Positions 1 to 9,003 of a DNA stretch of 64,000 nt are shown here, in pieces. The notes beneath the pieces were generated by a model that saw nothing but the letters and a program-made list of their open reading frames with translations, did not search any database and was not told the DNA's origin. The stretch lies in assembly GCA_949840885.1 (NCBI GenBank), contig CATKYJ010000001.1, positions 157,583 through 221,582 of the forward strand, given 5' to 3'. Source of the stretch: an uncultured Acetatifactor sp. (GTDB taxonomy: Bacteria; Bacillota; Clostridia; Lachnospirales; Lachnospiraceae). Each line of letters starts with the position of its first letter. Position 1 is the stretch's first letter. A program made the position numbers and the translations under genes.

Positions 1-578
1 AGCACGTAGAGTCCTCTTGCGGTGTGGATGCTGAGCACGTTCATGGCAAGCTGCTGGATGGAAAGCCTGGTAGCTTTTTCCTTTTCTTTTTCCGTCCTCC
101 TCTGGAAATTCCGGACTATGGTGCGGAACTGTTCCCCGTCCAGCGCATAGCCCTCCCCCTGGAAGCTCTCCCTGTCCAGATAGCGGACCAAAGCAAAGTC
201 CGAATGGTAGGGCACCGTGTCCATGCGGTTGCACATTTCCAGGTAATTCAGGATTTTCAGGTTGGGAGAGTTGTCGAAGAGGGATTTGTATCTGTGGGAA
301 TTCAGGCTGATGTCCTCCACCAGTTCCTCATTGACAGGCTGATAAGACCCCTCCACGATCTGAGAGGTCAGAATGGAATCTATGTAGATGGCTTCATAGC
401 TTTTTGTGGTATACCGGCCAAGGTGCAGGCCGTCCACGGCCAGGGTACGCTTTTGGGGATTCAGGCTTCGGATGCCGATCCAGTATTTCGTGATCTGGCT
501 TTCTCTGTTCCTGTACTCGATCTGCAGCCATTTTCCCTCGTGGATGGCTCTGAAAATGTCACGGCAGATATTGTTCAT
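1..578 (-). CDS. Large ATPase/helicase-like protein, N-terminal part only (runs off the left edge)
   Basis: The reading frame is open from the ATG at 578 to the left edge, giving about 192 residues with no stop. The first 60 residues (CRDIFRAIHEGKWLQIEYRN, then a TKYWIGIRSLNP block) resemble a WYL-like sensor region. The rest resembles the N-terminus of long Lachnospiraceae proteins that carry a DNA2-like superfamily 1 helicase core further on. The helicase core lies outside the window, so its presence is inference. The start is set by GAGGAG seven bases upstream, inside the last unit of an 18-bp tandem repeat. The gene lies 111 bp downstream of psd on the same strand. Confidence 0.5.
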   Translation of the reverse strand, partial: MNNICRDIFRAIHEGKWLQIEYRNRESQITKYWIGIRSLNPQKRTLAVDGLHLGRYTTKSYEAIYIDSILTSQIVEGSYQPVNEELVEDISLNSHRYKSLFDNSPNLKILNYLEMCNRMDTVPYHSDFALVRYLDRESFQGEGYALDGEQFRTIVRNFQRRTEKEKEKATRLSIQQLAMNVLSIHTARGLYV

Positions 579-579
579 C

Positions 580-634
580 GGAATGCTCCTCTTCCATGGA
601 ATGCTCCTCTTCCATGGAATGCTCCTCTTCCATG
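580..634 (-). repeat. Three tandem copies of an 18-bp unit that carries a Shine-Dalgarno sequence and an ATG
   Basis: On the minus strand the unit ATGGAAGAGGAGCATTCC is repeated three times without change. Each copy holds a GAGGAG ribosome site and an ATG. The copies read in frame as MEEEHS three times, followed by DEQYLP and a stop. This short frame is one base out of phase with the gene starting at 578 and overlaps its first codons. It could be a leader peptide or a set of redundant ribosome sites. Confidence 0.8.
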
Positions 635-689
635 GTCCCTGCCACCGGCAAGCTATGCTCAGGACATGTTCGCGGACTATTGATTTTCG

Positions 690-1556
690 TCAACCCAGGG
701 GCTTTGCGCCCACCCGTTCGCCCAGCCGCACTTTCGTTTCGATGCCCAGGCGGGAGTTGCTCCGGATATCCGCGTCCGGCAGGACTTTATCCTTTCCCGT
801 AATCAGGATCACCGTGGAGCCGCCGTATTCAAACCTGCCTTTCTCCCAGCCCCGGCGCACCCGCCGGCCCCTGTCATGGTTCCGAATCTTCCCTACCAGC
901 ATGGCCCCCACTTCCATCTGAACCATCCTGCCAAATTGCCTGGAGCGGAAAAGACAGTATTCCCTGGTGTTCTCCTTATAGACAGGGTATCTGTCGCCTG
1001 CCACCGGATTCACCGTATGAAGCACCCCCGGAATCCGCACAGCCTCCCCCACCCTGCCATCGTCCACATAGATGTAACGGTGGTAGTCCTCCACGCACAG
1101 CCGAAACACCCACACATAGCCTCCCATGAACTCTGCCGCCAGTCTGTGGCTGCGCAGCAGACTGTCTACGGTGTAGCGCGTATTTTTTATGGGAAAACCG
1201 CTTTCGCCGTCGATGGGATACACGCTTACCCTGCTGTCGCAGGGGCTGACAAGCGCCCCGGGACAGGCATCCAAAGTACGCGCGCCTTTCGCCAGCTTCC
1301 GCGTAAAAAAGTCGTTGTAGGACTGATATTCCCTGGACTCGCACTGCGCCATGTCAATGGAATGCCTGCGGACGAACCCGGGGATCAGCGCCCTGGAAAG
1401 GCCCGAATCCAAAAAAGCCCCGGTCAGCTTTGACACTGCAGGAGACACCAAAAGCTTCAGAAGAAAACGCCCCGGCACAGTCCCATAGAGCCCTTTCAAA
1501 ATCCTGTCCTGCTCTTTCTCCACAATATTCCCTTTTCTGTCCACCACCAGACTCAT
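690..1556 (-). CDS. psd: Phosphatidylserine decarboxylase proenzyme
   Basis: It decarboxylates phosphatidylserine to phosphatidylethanolamine at the membrane. The product of 288 residues ends with a GGST motif; Ser247 of that motif would be converted to the pyruvoyl cofactor when the proenzyme cleaves itself. The NHDRGRR and DYHRYIYV blocks are typical of the family. I chose the ATG at 1556 because AAAGGAGG lies six bases upstream; an upstream in-frame start at 1574 would overlap pssA. The gene follows pssA after 14 bp, so the two enzymes that make phosphatidylethanolamine are co-transcribed. Confidence 0.93.
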   Translation of the reverse strand: MSLVVDRKGNIVEKEQDRILKGLYGTVPGRFLLKLLVSPAVSKLTGAFLDSGLSRALIPGFVRRHSIDMAQCESREYQSYNDFFTRKLAKGARTLDACPGALVSPCDSRVSVYPIDGESGFPIKNTRYTVDSLLRSHRLAAEFMGGYVWVFRLCVEDYHRYIYVDDGRVGEAVRIPGVLHTVNPVAGDRYPVYKENTREYCLFRSRQFGRMVQMEVGAMLVGKIRNHDRGRRVRRGWEKGRFEYGGSTVILITGKDKVLPDADIRSNSRLGIETKVRLGERVGAKPLG

Positions 1557-1570
1557 AGCCGCCTCCTTTA

Positions 1571-2224
1571 TCAAATCCCCTTGAGCAGACTCCGCCAGCT
1601 ATGCCACGCAAAAAGGATCACCAATACCGCCAGCGTCACCGCGGCTACGATAAAGAGCACCTCTTTCACAGACGGCTTCCGAAGCCTGAAATTTAATATA
1701 AACAAAAGTCCCACCAGCAGCACCACCACATGCAGCGACACCACAAATGCCATATGGCTGGGGAACAGGGGCGATACCACAAACAGAAGCGGCAGCGCGA
1801 TGGCCATGGAGGTAATGGGCAGCCCCTGATAATACTTTCGTGCCCCCCCTTCCTCGGCCTGGCGCTTTGCCTCCATCACATTGAAATACCCCAGGCGGAT
1901 CAGACCGGCCAGTCCGTACAGCGCCAGAATGGCCATGCTCCAGATCCGGTCCATTCCCAGCTTATAGCAAATCACGATGGGCAGCACGCCAAAGCAGACG
2001 ATATCACACAAAGAATCAATCTGTATCCCGAAGTTCTTTTCATCATCCGTCCGGTTCTTCTTGGTCCTGGCAATCTTCCCGTCGAACATGTCGCACAGCC
2101 CCGAAAAAGCCAGAAAGAAAATCGCCCACCGCAGATTCATAGTGCTGGCGCTGAAAATACCTGCCACCGCGGATATAAAACTGATGTAGGTCAGTATCAC
2201 CGTATAATCGTAAAAACCTATCAA
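1571..2224 (-). CDS. pssA: CDP-diacylglycerol-serine O-phosphatidyltransferase
   Basis: It joins CDP-diacylglycerol and serine to make phosphatidylserine, the substrate of Psd encoded immediately downstream. The 217-residue membrane protein carries the CDP-alcohol phosphatidyltransferase signature, with Asp48-Gly49, Ala-Arg at 52-53, Gly66, Asp70 and Asp74. Several hydrophobic segments follow. The start is a TTG at 2224 with GGAGGGG about six bases upstream; no ATG fits better. A 296-bp gap separates it from the membrane-protein gene upstream. Confidence 0.93.
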   Translation of the reverse strand: MIGFYDYTVILTYISFISAVAGIFSASTMNLRWAIFFLAFSGLCDMFDGKIARTKKNRTDDEKNFGIQIDSLCDIVCFGVLPIVICYKLGMDRIWSMAILALYGLAGLIRLGYFNVMEAKRQAEEGGARKYYQGLPITSMAIALPLLFVVSPLFPSHMAFVVSLHVVVLLVGLLFILNFRLRKPSVKEVLFIVAAVTLAVLVILFAWHSWRSLLKGI

Positions 2225-2520
2225 AAGAACCCCTCCTCACATTCCGTCCCCAGTTCCCAAATTCTTATAGAATCATTATTGTTCAATCATGGCATAATGG
2301 CCAGGCGGCCGCATCCAATCTCCGATAAGGTCATTCTGTCATATCAAGATATGTGCCACAGGCCAATTATAGGACAAATAAAAACAGTCCAAAGTTTATA
2401 TCGACAGATTTCTTTTTATATCTTAGTCTTTTTCATAGAAATTTATCAACATTTTATGCCATTTTTATTATCCAATTCTTTATCCCCGGCTCTTTTTTAT
2501 GTCCATACCCCAGAACGGTT

Positions 2521-3546
2521 TCAGCGCTCCCGCCGGAACGTATAGTACAGCTGCGCTGCCACCGTAAAAAACGCACTGATCAGAAGCTCCCCATAGTATC
2601 CCATCCCCCTGGAAAGAACCATGGCCGGCAAAAGCACCGTCCCAAACACCGGAGCGAATATGTCCATAAACAAAGCCTCGCTGATGCCCATGCCGCCCGG
2701 AAGCGGCAGCATATCCACGGACACGGATATCACTGCCTGTAAAAGCACCACATCCCCCATGGACGTGCCCTGCATGCCAAAGGCCCTATACACCGTCCAT
2801 GTCACCATAAACAGCGCCAGACGCTGGACAAATGTAATCAGCATCACCCAGAGGAGCACATGAATATGCTTTCTTAAGTACAGCGCGGTGCCCCGATAGA
2901 CCTCCATGGACTCGCTTAACTTCCTGCCCCGCTCCTTTTTGTGCCTTACAAACCGCAGCCGCTCCAGCACCACAAGCCCTTTTTGCAGAATGAACTCCGT
3001 CAGCATCGGATGGAACACCAGCACGGTCATAAAAGTGACGCAAAAAACGTTCAGTCCCAGCCCCAGATAAAAGACCGGGAGGATTCCCTCCAGATACCGG
3101 TGGAGAAATCCATGTCCGAAGCAGACGATTCCAAGCCCGATGGCCACCAATACCAGCTTATATGTAATGGTCACCACCATCAATATCACCGTAGCCACGG
3201 GAATGGAAATCTTTTCCTTTTTCATGAAATATACCTGGGCGGGCTGCCCGCCGCTGGCCGATGGGGTGATACAGCTGAAAAAGAAGCCTGCGGAGGAAAA
3301 CAGAAAGCATATTCTTCTTTTCAGGCGAATTCCAAAGGATTTCAGCATGTACCAGAGAATGACGGACTCCCCCCAGATGAAGAAGAGAACCAGGGCGGCC
3401 CCGGAAATCAGCCATTTGATGTCCGCCTCTCTGATGGCATCCGCCATGGACTCCAGATCCTCCCCATGAAAGACGCCGTAGATGGTAAATGCAAAGACCA
3501 AAGCCAGAAAAATGCCATTCCCGATTATTTTTTTCTTTGACCGCAC
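2521..3546 (-). CDS. Lysylphosphatidylglycerol synthase-like integral membrane protein (UPF0104/flippase-like)
   Basis: The 341-residue protein is almost wholly membrane-spanning. It carries the two hallmark motifs of the MprF flippase-domain family: a TPSASGGQPAQVYF block near residue 100 and an LPLPGGMGISEA block near residue 285. There is no soluble aminoacyltransferase domain, so it is the stand-alone version, whose role in lipid or glycolipid translocation is only inferred. The start is GTG at 3546, with GGAGGGAG upstream. It overlaps the end of the PAP2 gene by 22 bp, which implies translational coupling. Confidence 0.85.
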   Translation of the reverse strand: MRSKKKIIGNGIFLALVFAFTIYGVFHGEDLESMADAIREADIKWLISGAALVLFFIWGESVILWYMLKSFGIRLKRRICFLFSSAGFFFSCITPSASGGQPAQVYFMKKEKISIPVATVILMVVTITYKLVLVAIGLGIVCFGHGFLHRYLEGILPVFYLGLGLNVFCVTFMTVLVFHPMLTEFILQKGLVVLERLRFVRHKKERGRKLSESMEVYRGTALYLRKHIHVLLWVMLITFVQRLALFMVTWTVYRAFGMQGTSMGDVVLLQAVISVSVDMLPLPGGMGISEALFMDIFAPVFGTVLLPAMVLSRGMGYYGELLISAFFTVAAQLYYTFRRER

Positions 3547-4238
3547 GAATCTTCTCCCTCCAGGCTAAACCTCCGGTTCATTTTATTCAGAATCCTTTCG
3601 TATACGCTCCATACCCTTGCTTTTTTCCCGATGAAAAGGCAAATCTCCGCCAGGGCAATCCCCCCTGCAACGTCCGCTATCACATGCTGCCTGGTGGTCA
3701 GGGTGGAAATACAGACTGCCAGAGCCAGCAGACAGGAAAGCACTCGGTACCACTTAGGTACGCTGTTTTTCCCCCGCAGTCCGATGTAGCAAAACCAGCT
3801 CACCAGGCAGTGGATAGAGGGAAAGAGATTGTCTGCCGCATCCGTTGCATACAGGCCGATCACTACCTGGTTCCACAGGCCCTCCGGCTCCACCATGGGC
3901 CTGGTATTGGTGGTGGGATACAGCAGATAGAAAGCCAGGCACACCGCCCTGGACAGGAAATCCGCCGCGAAGAACTGGCAGATCTCCCGCTTCCCCTGTC
4001 TGGCGATCAGGATATAATTCACAATCCAGAACAGGTAACAGCCCAGATAGATCGCCACTGTCCAGGGCACGAGAGGGATCAGCTTATCCAGCTCTCCCTC
4101 GATATTATGGTGGGGCCAGTCTCCGGCGATAAGCCGGGAGCCGAAATACACCGTCATGTTCCAGGCCACGGCCACGATCAATGGGATTCGGCCATAGCGC
4201 GGAATCAGGACATCCAACATTTTCCGCAATCTTTTCAT
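3525..4238 (-). CDS. PAP2-superfamily phosphatase, membrane-bound
   Basis: The 237-residue membrane protein has the C-terminal PAP2 acid-phosphatase motifs FPSIHCLVSW (near 138-147) and TRQHVIADVAGG (near 182-193). An Arg-Pro in TNTRPM probably supplies the first motif. Family members dephosphorylate lipid phosphates or undecaprenyl pyrophosphate, or act as phosphotransferases; the substrate cannot be told from the sequence. The gene overlaps the flippase-like gene downstream by 22 bp and sits near pssA-psd, so a phospholipid role is likely. A sigma-A-type promoter lies upstream. Confidence 0.85.
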   Translation of the reverse strand: MKRLRKMLDVLIPRYGRIPLIVAVAWNMTVYFGSRLIAGDWPHHNIEGELDKLIPLVPWTVAIYLGCYLFWIVNYILIARQGKREICQFFAADFLSRAVCLAFYLLYPTTNTRPMVEPEGLWNQVVIGLYATDAADNLFPSIHCLVSWFCYIGLRGKNSVPKWYRVLSCLLALAVCISTLTTRQHVIADVAGGIALAEICLFIGKKARVWSVYERILNKMNRRFSLEGEDSCGQRKK

Positions 4239-4327
4239 ACCTTTTTCCTGTTTATTTCTTATCTTTTTTCAGTCATCCGGAACAAGCCCGGCATGATACC
4301 TCCGCCCTATCACAAGAGCCATATAAG

Positions 4328-4356
4328 AATATAACAAAATTTTGATTGCGACTCAA
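4328..4356 (-). promoter_or_regulatory. Predicted sigma-A-type promoter for the PAP2 gene
   Basis: On the minus strand TTGAGT (4356-4351) and TATATT (4333-4328) are separated by 17 bases, about 90 bp before the PAP2 start. Confidence 0.6.
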
Positions 4357-4434
4357 TACGTTTCTTCATATCTTTAAGAAATCTTTAGAGAATATTAAGT
4401 GGGGCGCAGCACAGCAATGACTGTACATATAAAT

Positions 4435-4469
4435 AAAAGCATCCGGATCCATATTCTCCAAATGCTTTT
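4435..4469 (-). terminator. Weak hairpin after the GH38-like gene
   Basis: AAAAGCAT and ATGCTTTT form an 8-bp stem with a 19-base loop, 12 bp after the stop of the gene at 4481. The T-run is part of the stem, so terminator function is plausible but weak. Confidence 0.4.
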
Positions 4470-4480
4470 AAAAATTCGTT

Positions 4481-6994
4481 TTATTTTCCCGGCTGCCCGT
4501 GAGCGGTAATGCACAGCGTCCTGATTTCAAACCCGCCTATCCGGTCCGCGGGTCTCTCCACCGCCTCCTTTTCCAGATCCACGCAGCCCCGGATCCGCTC
4601 TGCCAGGTCTCCCCCCAGCTTCAGCGCCTGTTCACGGCTCCCCGGGTGGAACAGCCTTGCGTAGCAGGCATCCCCGTCTGTCAGCAGCGTCACTACCTCA
4701 ACCGAGGCATCCTCCGCACACAGCAGCGTCCGCCTCATCCTCTCGGGCCTTTGCGCCAGTCTCTGGACCAGCAGGGGCTCCCGCAGACAGCTGTCCGCAA
4801 AGGCAACCGCCCCCGCCTCCCAGTTTCCGGCATGGGGCATCAGGGAATACGAAAGCGTATAGTCTCCCTCCGCAGGCTGATACCCCCACCAGAAATTGCC
4901 GTGATAGCCAAAGGCACAAGTCAGGGCAAACCGGTTGTCCACCAGGCTGTAGCCGTTGAGTCTGTCGCAGAACACCGCCAGTCCTGTGTCGCTGTCCTCC
5001 TGATATAAGTCCACGTACCCATTGATCACATTGTGTTTGATGGTCTCCCAGGAGTCGAAGCGGGTATCCGTAAACTTGCTCTCACAGACATCGAATGCCG
5101 CGCTCTTCCACAGCCTTACCCTGCCGCCTGCCTGGGGAAGCTGTATTCCCATCTTATAGTCCTCTCTGCAGGAGGAACGGCGTGTCCCCAGGAAGCGCTC
5201 CTCTTCCCCGGGCTCGTAGGGGAATCCCACATCCGTCTTCTTCTCGAAATGCACTTTCACCTCAAAGTCCGCACAGGGATCCCCCTCTCTGACCGTCACC
5301 GTCTGGGTGAATCCGATTCCGTGAAAGCTTCCTTTGAACCGTAATTTACAGCACAGCGGCCCGTTTTCCAGAATCTCGCATTCCGCAGGCACATCCCCAT
5401 TGCCTATAAACGCCTCCTCCTTTATGGAATACCCCCTGAGGCTTCCCATGCCCTGTACCCCTGCCGCATAGTCCCGCCCTGTCTGTCTGTGGAGAAAGCG
5501 CACCAGCGAACCGCCCTTTGCCAGATCAAACACCAGGTGCAGACAGTCTGTCCGTACCTCTATCACATTCTGTATCCCTTTTGAAGCAATCCCTTTTCCG
5601 GCCGGACCGCTCTCCGAAAGGGTCTCCACCCGGAAGCTCTGATAGCCGATTCCTTCCATATCCGCGGCAAACCGCAAGTTCACCGCCCCGATTCCGCCGT
5701 CCGCGTAGCTGCGCGTGACCTGATACTGGCTGGGCACCTCATTGCCCGCCGGGGCTAAGACCCGCATATCCCGGACGCCCGGTTCCAGCCCCAGGCTGAC
5801 CTGTGCCTGGGCGCTGCGCCGGCTCCCCACGGTGTTCGCCACTCTGAGCCATATCTCCGAGGAGCCGCCGCTTGCCGCCTCCTCTTTTCCGGTTATCTCT
5901 TCCTGGGCCGCGGCCATGACCTCGTCCAGAAGCTCCGCCGCCGTAAGCGCCAGCTTGCCGGAGCGGTATCCCCACTGCCTGTCTCCCTCTCCGCAGGTGG
6001 CACAGATATATCCGTCGTGATGCTGGGCCTGCATCAAAAGTTTCCAGGCCATGTCCAGCATATCCTTACTCTGCATAAAGCGCTTCCCGGCGTCAGGGTT
6101 TTCTGTCCACGCCATGGCAAGCAGCTTCTCCGCCTGCAGAATCTTATTTTCCGTCCGGCGGACTTTCCGCAGCATATCGCCGAAGATCCGGTTGCCCCAG
6201 GGCAGGGACACGCGGACATCATCCTGCGAGAACGAAACCTCCCCCCGGATCCGGTCCCCGAAGCGTTCAAAATACTCCCTCCAGGTCACATATTCCACAT
6301 CGATGTCCCGCACCAGAGGCGCCGACGACCAGCCCAGATCCTGCAGGCACATGCCCGCAGGGGCCGCAATGCCGCCGGCCGCGCATTTATCCGCAAATTT
6401 CCCGATCAGCTCGTAATCATAGCCCGAGCCGTCCGTGGCATTGCAGCTGATCAGCTCCTCGCATTCATAGCGGGGCACCGTGGGGATGGCCGAGCCGTCC
6501 GGCCCTTTCAGCCACAGGATTTCCCCGGGCATTTTAGCCATATATCCGCCCCAGGCCGTGGGATTCTTCAGGCTCATCCGCCGGTATCCCATCTGCAGCA
6601 ATATCTGGGGCAGGGCAGAGGTAAAGCAGGGCTCCTGGACCGCATAGGTGTCGATGCAGACTCCCGGGAAATGCCGTCTGATCATCTCCCGGCCCCAGAG
6701 AAGCTGTCTGATATTGCTCTCCCCATTGACGGCCCAGCAGAAAGGCTGGGCGTAGCTTCCGCTGATGAATTCCACCCGGCCCGCGGATTCCGGGGCCGAG
6801 ACGAATCGCTGCAGCCTGCGGTAGGTCCCCAGGTCACTGCGGCGCAGATATTCCCAGGATTCCGGCTCTATCTCCAGGCTGATCTTCCATTCCGGCCAGC
6901 GCTCCATGGCGCTTAGGATATCCTGCCATGAGCCCTCAGGCATATGGCCTCTTATGCCTCCGTGATAGCCGTCTACAAAATATAAGGTTGCCAT
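4481..6994 (-). CDS. Divergent GH38-like glycosidase (alpha-mannosidase-related)
   Basis: The 837-residue protein has no signal peptide and aligns by eye with GH38 alpha-mannosidases. Its start, YFVDGYHGGIRG, matches the family's first metal-binding block; QEPCFTSALPQILLQMG matches the nucleophile block; and AQHHDGYIC (His325, His326, Asp327) matches the His-Asp metal site. Two residues differ from the classical enzyme at 19148: the nucleophile aspartate aligns with Glu121, and the aspartate after the first metal histidine aligns with glycine. Mannosidase activity is therefore uncertain. It is the last gene of the transport operon from 10865, 206 bp after the binding protein. AGGAGGG precedes the ATG. 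Confidence 0.75.
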   Translation of the reverse strand: MATLYFVDGYHGGIRGHMPEGSWQDILSAMERWPEWKISLEIEPESWEYLRRSDLGTYRRLQRFVSAPESAGRVEFISGSYAQPFCWAVNGESNIRQLLWGREMIRRHFPGVCIDTYAVQEPCFTSALPQILLQMGYRRMSLKNPTAWGGYMAKMPGEILWLKGPDGSAIPTVPRYECEELISCNATDGSGYDYELIGKFADKCAAGGIAAPAGMCLQDLGWSSAPLVRDIDVEYVTWREYFERFGDRIRGEVSFSQDDVRVSLPWGNRIFGDMLRKVRRTENKILQAEKLLAMAWTENPDAGKRFMQSKDMLDMAWKLLMQAQHHDGYICATCGEGDRQWGYRSGKLALTAAELLDEVMAAAQEEITGKEEAASGGSSEIWLRVANTVGSRRSAQAQVSLGLEPGVRDMRVLAPAGNEVPSQYQVTRSYADGGIGAVNLRFAADMEGIGYQSFRVETLSESGPAGKGIASKGIQNVIEVRTDCLHLVFDLAKGGSLVRFLHRQTGRDYAAGVQGMGSLRGYSIKEEAFIGNGDVPAECEILENGPLCCKLRFKGSFHGIGFTQTVTVREGDPCADFEVKVHFEKKTDVGFPYEPGEEERFLGTRRSSCREDYKMGIQLPQAGGRVRLWKSAAFDVCESKFTDTRFDSWETIKHNVINGYVDLYQEDSDTGLAVFCDRLNGYSLVDNRFALTCAFGYHGNFWWGYQPAEGDYTLSYSLMPHAGNWEAGAVAFADSCLREPLLVQRLAQRPERMRRTLLCAEDASVEVVTLLTDGDACYARLFHPGSREQALKLGGDLAERIRGCVDLEKEAVERPADRIGGFEIRTLCITAHGQPGK

Positions 6995-7002
6995 ATTCCC
7001 TC

Positions 7003-7067
7003 CTATTTCAGTTCCGTGTCTGCCCCGCCCAGCACCCGGCCGCAGGCAAACACTGTTTTAAATTTGC
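7003..7067 (-). repeat. Intercistronic hairpin repeat, copy 1
   Basis: This 65-bp segment is nearly the same as 16573-16638, differing at about seven positions plus a one-base indel. Both form a stem-loop, here with arms 7016-7024 and 7045-7053. Both lie after the stop codon of a minus-strand gene and end at the ribosome site of the next start codon, here the GH38-like gene. Confidence 0.75.
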
Positions 7068-7110
7068 AATACCCCGCCGGCAGGATCTGGCATCCTGTCG
7101 GCAGGGTATT
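7068..7110 (-). terminator. Long stem-loop after the solute-binding protein gene
   Basis: Arms of 19 bases (7068-7086 and 7092-7110) pair except at two positions around a five-base loop. No U-run follows on the minus strand. It therefore looks like a partial terminator or an mRNA-stabilising hairpin that would favour the binding protein over the downstream hydrolase. Confidence 0.65.
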
Positions 7111-7200
7111 CTCCTGTGCGGTTTTGTGCAGCTTTATGCAGTTTTGTACAGCTCTCGGGCTTTTATGCCCGTTGCCGCAGCTGCCTGTTCCGTCACTGTT

Positions 7201-8925
7201 TTATTTGTTCGCAATGTCCAGATATCTCTTCGCCGCGGCATTGTAATTCTCCAGCAGCTTGTCAATATCCGTGCTGGATTTCAGCGCTTCCATGTAATCG
7301 TCCCATTCATCCATGCTCTTCGTACCGGATACCAGCGCTGCCTGCCACTCGTCCCGGATTGTCTGGTAAATGGTCATGATCTGGCCGTTCTCCTGACTCT
7401 CCTCATCCGTAAAGGTCAGCACGGGCTCCTTGTAGTAAGGAGGAATGTAGTCATTCTCGGGATAAGGGAAGCTGAGATAATACTCCGACTGCTCGATAGG
7501 CTCCTGATGCAGTTCTCCCTCATAGTAGAGCCAATCGTCTGCTGCCAGCGCCACATAGGCCTTGCTGTCGTCCATCAGCTGGAAGCCGGGGCGCATATTC
7601 TTGCTGGCGCGCATGCCGTAGGCATCCGCAGCAGCCCAGGGATCCGCTGCATTGAGGATCTCGTCCACAAAGACAGGGTTCCCGTCCGCATCCAGATTGT
7701 AGCTCTCCCCCTCGATACCCCATGTCAGCAGTCTTACAACGTCGTCGTCAAATATATGATTCAGGAATTCGATGGTTCCCTCCGGATCCGCCACATTGGC
7801 GTTTACCGCATAGTTGGCGAATATGTTGGTGGCAATCTCGTTTACCGGCTGAATGCTCTGCCATGCCACTTCCCCGTATTTGGGATTGGCAGGCCACAGA
7901 GTAGCGGCAAAAATCTGTCCTGTGGTGCTCAAGCGGGTGAACTCACCGGGTGTGGTGAACCAGTCGCCCAGCACGATGAACGTTTTGTCCGTCATCTCCT
8001 TGCTCTTAAGCATATCATCGTCATCGCTGATGTACTCCGGATCCAACAGCCCCTCGGAATAGAGCTTGTTCGCGAAAGCGATGGCGTCCTTATATCCCTC
8101 ATCAAACAGGCCCATCACATACTCCTCGCCGTTCCAGTAGATATCATTGGAGGTATGGTTGGCCGCATACAGAGAGCGCAGGTCTTTCCACCGGCTGTTG
8201 ATCGGATATGTATCCGGATACTCCTCCTTGATACGCTTTGCCGCTTCATAGACTTCGTCAATGGTCTCAGGAATCTTGATGTCCAGCTTTTCGAATATGT
8301 CATAACGGTAAGTAGACACATTGTAGGGAAGCATTCCGTGGTCCTCGGGGAACCTGGGAAGTCCGATTCCGGGGATGGCGTAAATTGCTCCGTCCGCCAT
8401 GGTGACGCTGGCAATGCCCGCACTGGTCTGATCCATGTAATGGAAGAAATTGGGGAACTGCTCCTCATACTTGGATATGTCTAGCAGCATCCCTTCGGAA
8501 GCCGCCTTAGAGTAATCGAACAGGAAAGGAATTTGGATAATATCCCCTATGTCTCCCGTGGCAAACTTCTGCTGTGCCTTAGTGCCGTATTCTCCTCCGG
8601 AGATCAGATTGTAGTTCAGCTCGATCTCTCTGCCCAGCTTCTCGCTCATCAATGCCTCAAAGGCATCATTCACGGGCGACTCGTGGCTGCCTGCAGTGCC
8701 CTCGATGGTAATGGTCAGCACGAGCTTGTCCTTGCCGCTCTCTCCCTGGGCCTGGCTCTCCTCATTGGAGCTGCCGGCTTCCGAGGAATTTGTCGAATCC
8801 GCCCCCCCAGCCTGGGAGCTGTTGTTTTCCGAATCTCCACTGCCCCCGCAGCCGCCGAGCATTCCGATGCACATGGCCCCCGCAGCGAAAGCAGCCGTCA
8901 TTTTCTTAAAACTCTTCTTTTTCAT
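7201..8925 (-). CDS. Extracellular solute-binding lipoprotein of a sugar ABC transporter (LplA type)
   Basis: The 574-residue protein begins with a lipoprotein signal peptide and an LGGC lipobox at Cys26, followed by a Gly/Ser/Asn-rich linker of about 40 residues. The body is a large family 1 extracellular sugar-binding protein of the kind that works with LplB/LplC permeases. It would sit on the outer face of the membrane and hand an oligosaccharide to the permeases encoded just upstream. Its gene follows the LplC-type permease by 78 bp, with AAAGGAGG before the ATG. No ATP-binding subunit is encoded here, as is usual for systems using a shared MsmX-type ATPase. The mannosidases and rhamnosidase around it suggest the ligand. 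Confidence 0.92.
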   Translation of the reverse strand: MKKKSFKKMTAAFAAGAMCIGMLGGCGGSGDSENNSSQAGGADSTNSSEAGSSNEESQAQGESGKDKLVLTITIEGTAGSHESPVNDAFEALMSEKLGREIELNYNLISGGEYGTKAQQKFATGDIGDIIQIPFLFDYSKAASEGMLLDISKYEEQFPNFFHYMDQTSAGIASVTMADGAIYAIPGIGLPRFPEDHGMLPYNVSTYRYDIFEKLDIKIPETIDEVYEAAKRIKEEYPDTYPINSRWKDLRSLYAANHTSNDIYWNGEEYVMGLFDEGYKDAIAFANKLYSEGLLDPEYISDDDDMLKSKEMTDKTFIVLGDWFTTPGEFTRLSTTGQIFAATLWPANPKYGEVAWQSIQPVNEIATNIFANYAVNANVADPEGTIEFLNHIFDDDVVRLLTWGIEGESYNLDADGNPVFVDEILNAADPWAAADAYGMRASKNMRPGFQLMDDSKAYVALAADDWLYYEGELHQEPIEQSEYYLSFPYPENDYIPPYYKEPVLTFTDEESQENGQIMTIYQTIRDEWQAALVSGTKSMDEWDDYMEALKSSTDIDKLLENYNAAAKRYLDIANK

Positions 8926-9003
8926 TTTGGCCTCCTTTGATAAATTTTCTGTGTGCTTTTATGTCAATCCCCATTTCCTTAAGGGAATTGTTTCAGGGAT
9001 CTC

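Noticed and set aside
6017..6916. Long plus-strand reading frame opposite the GH38-like gene
   Set aside because: It is an antisense shadow of a GC-rich gene with strong family motifs; it lacks a ribosome site and a recognisable domain. The same holds for the long antisense frames at 6928-8484, 19088-20965, 26529-28127 and 31984-33360.
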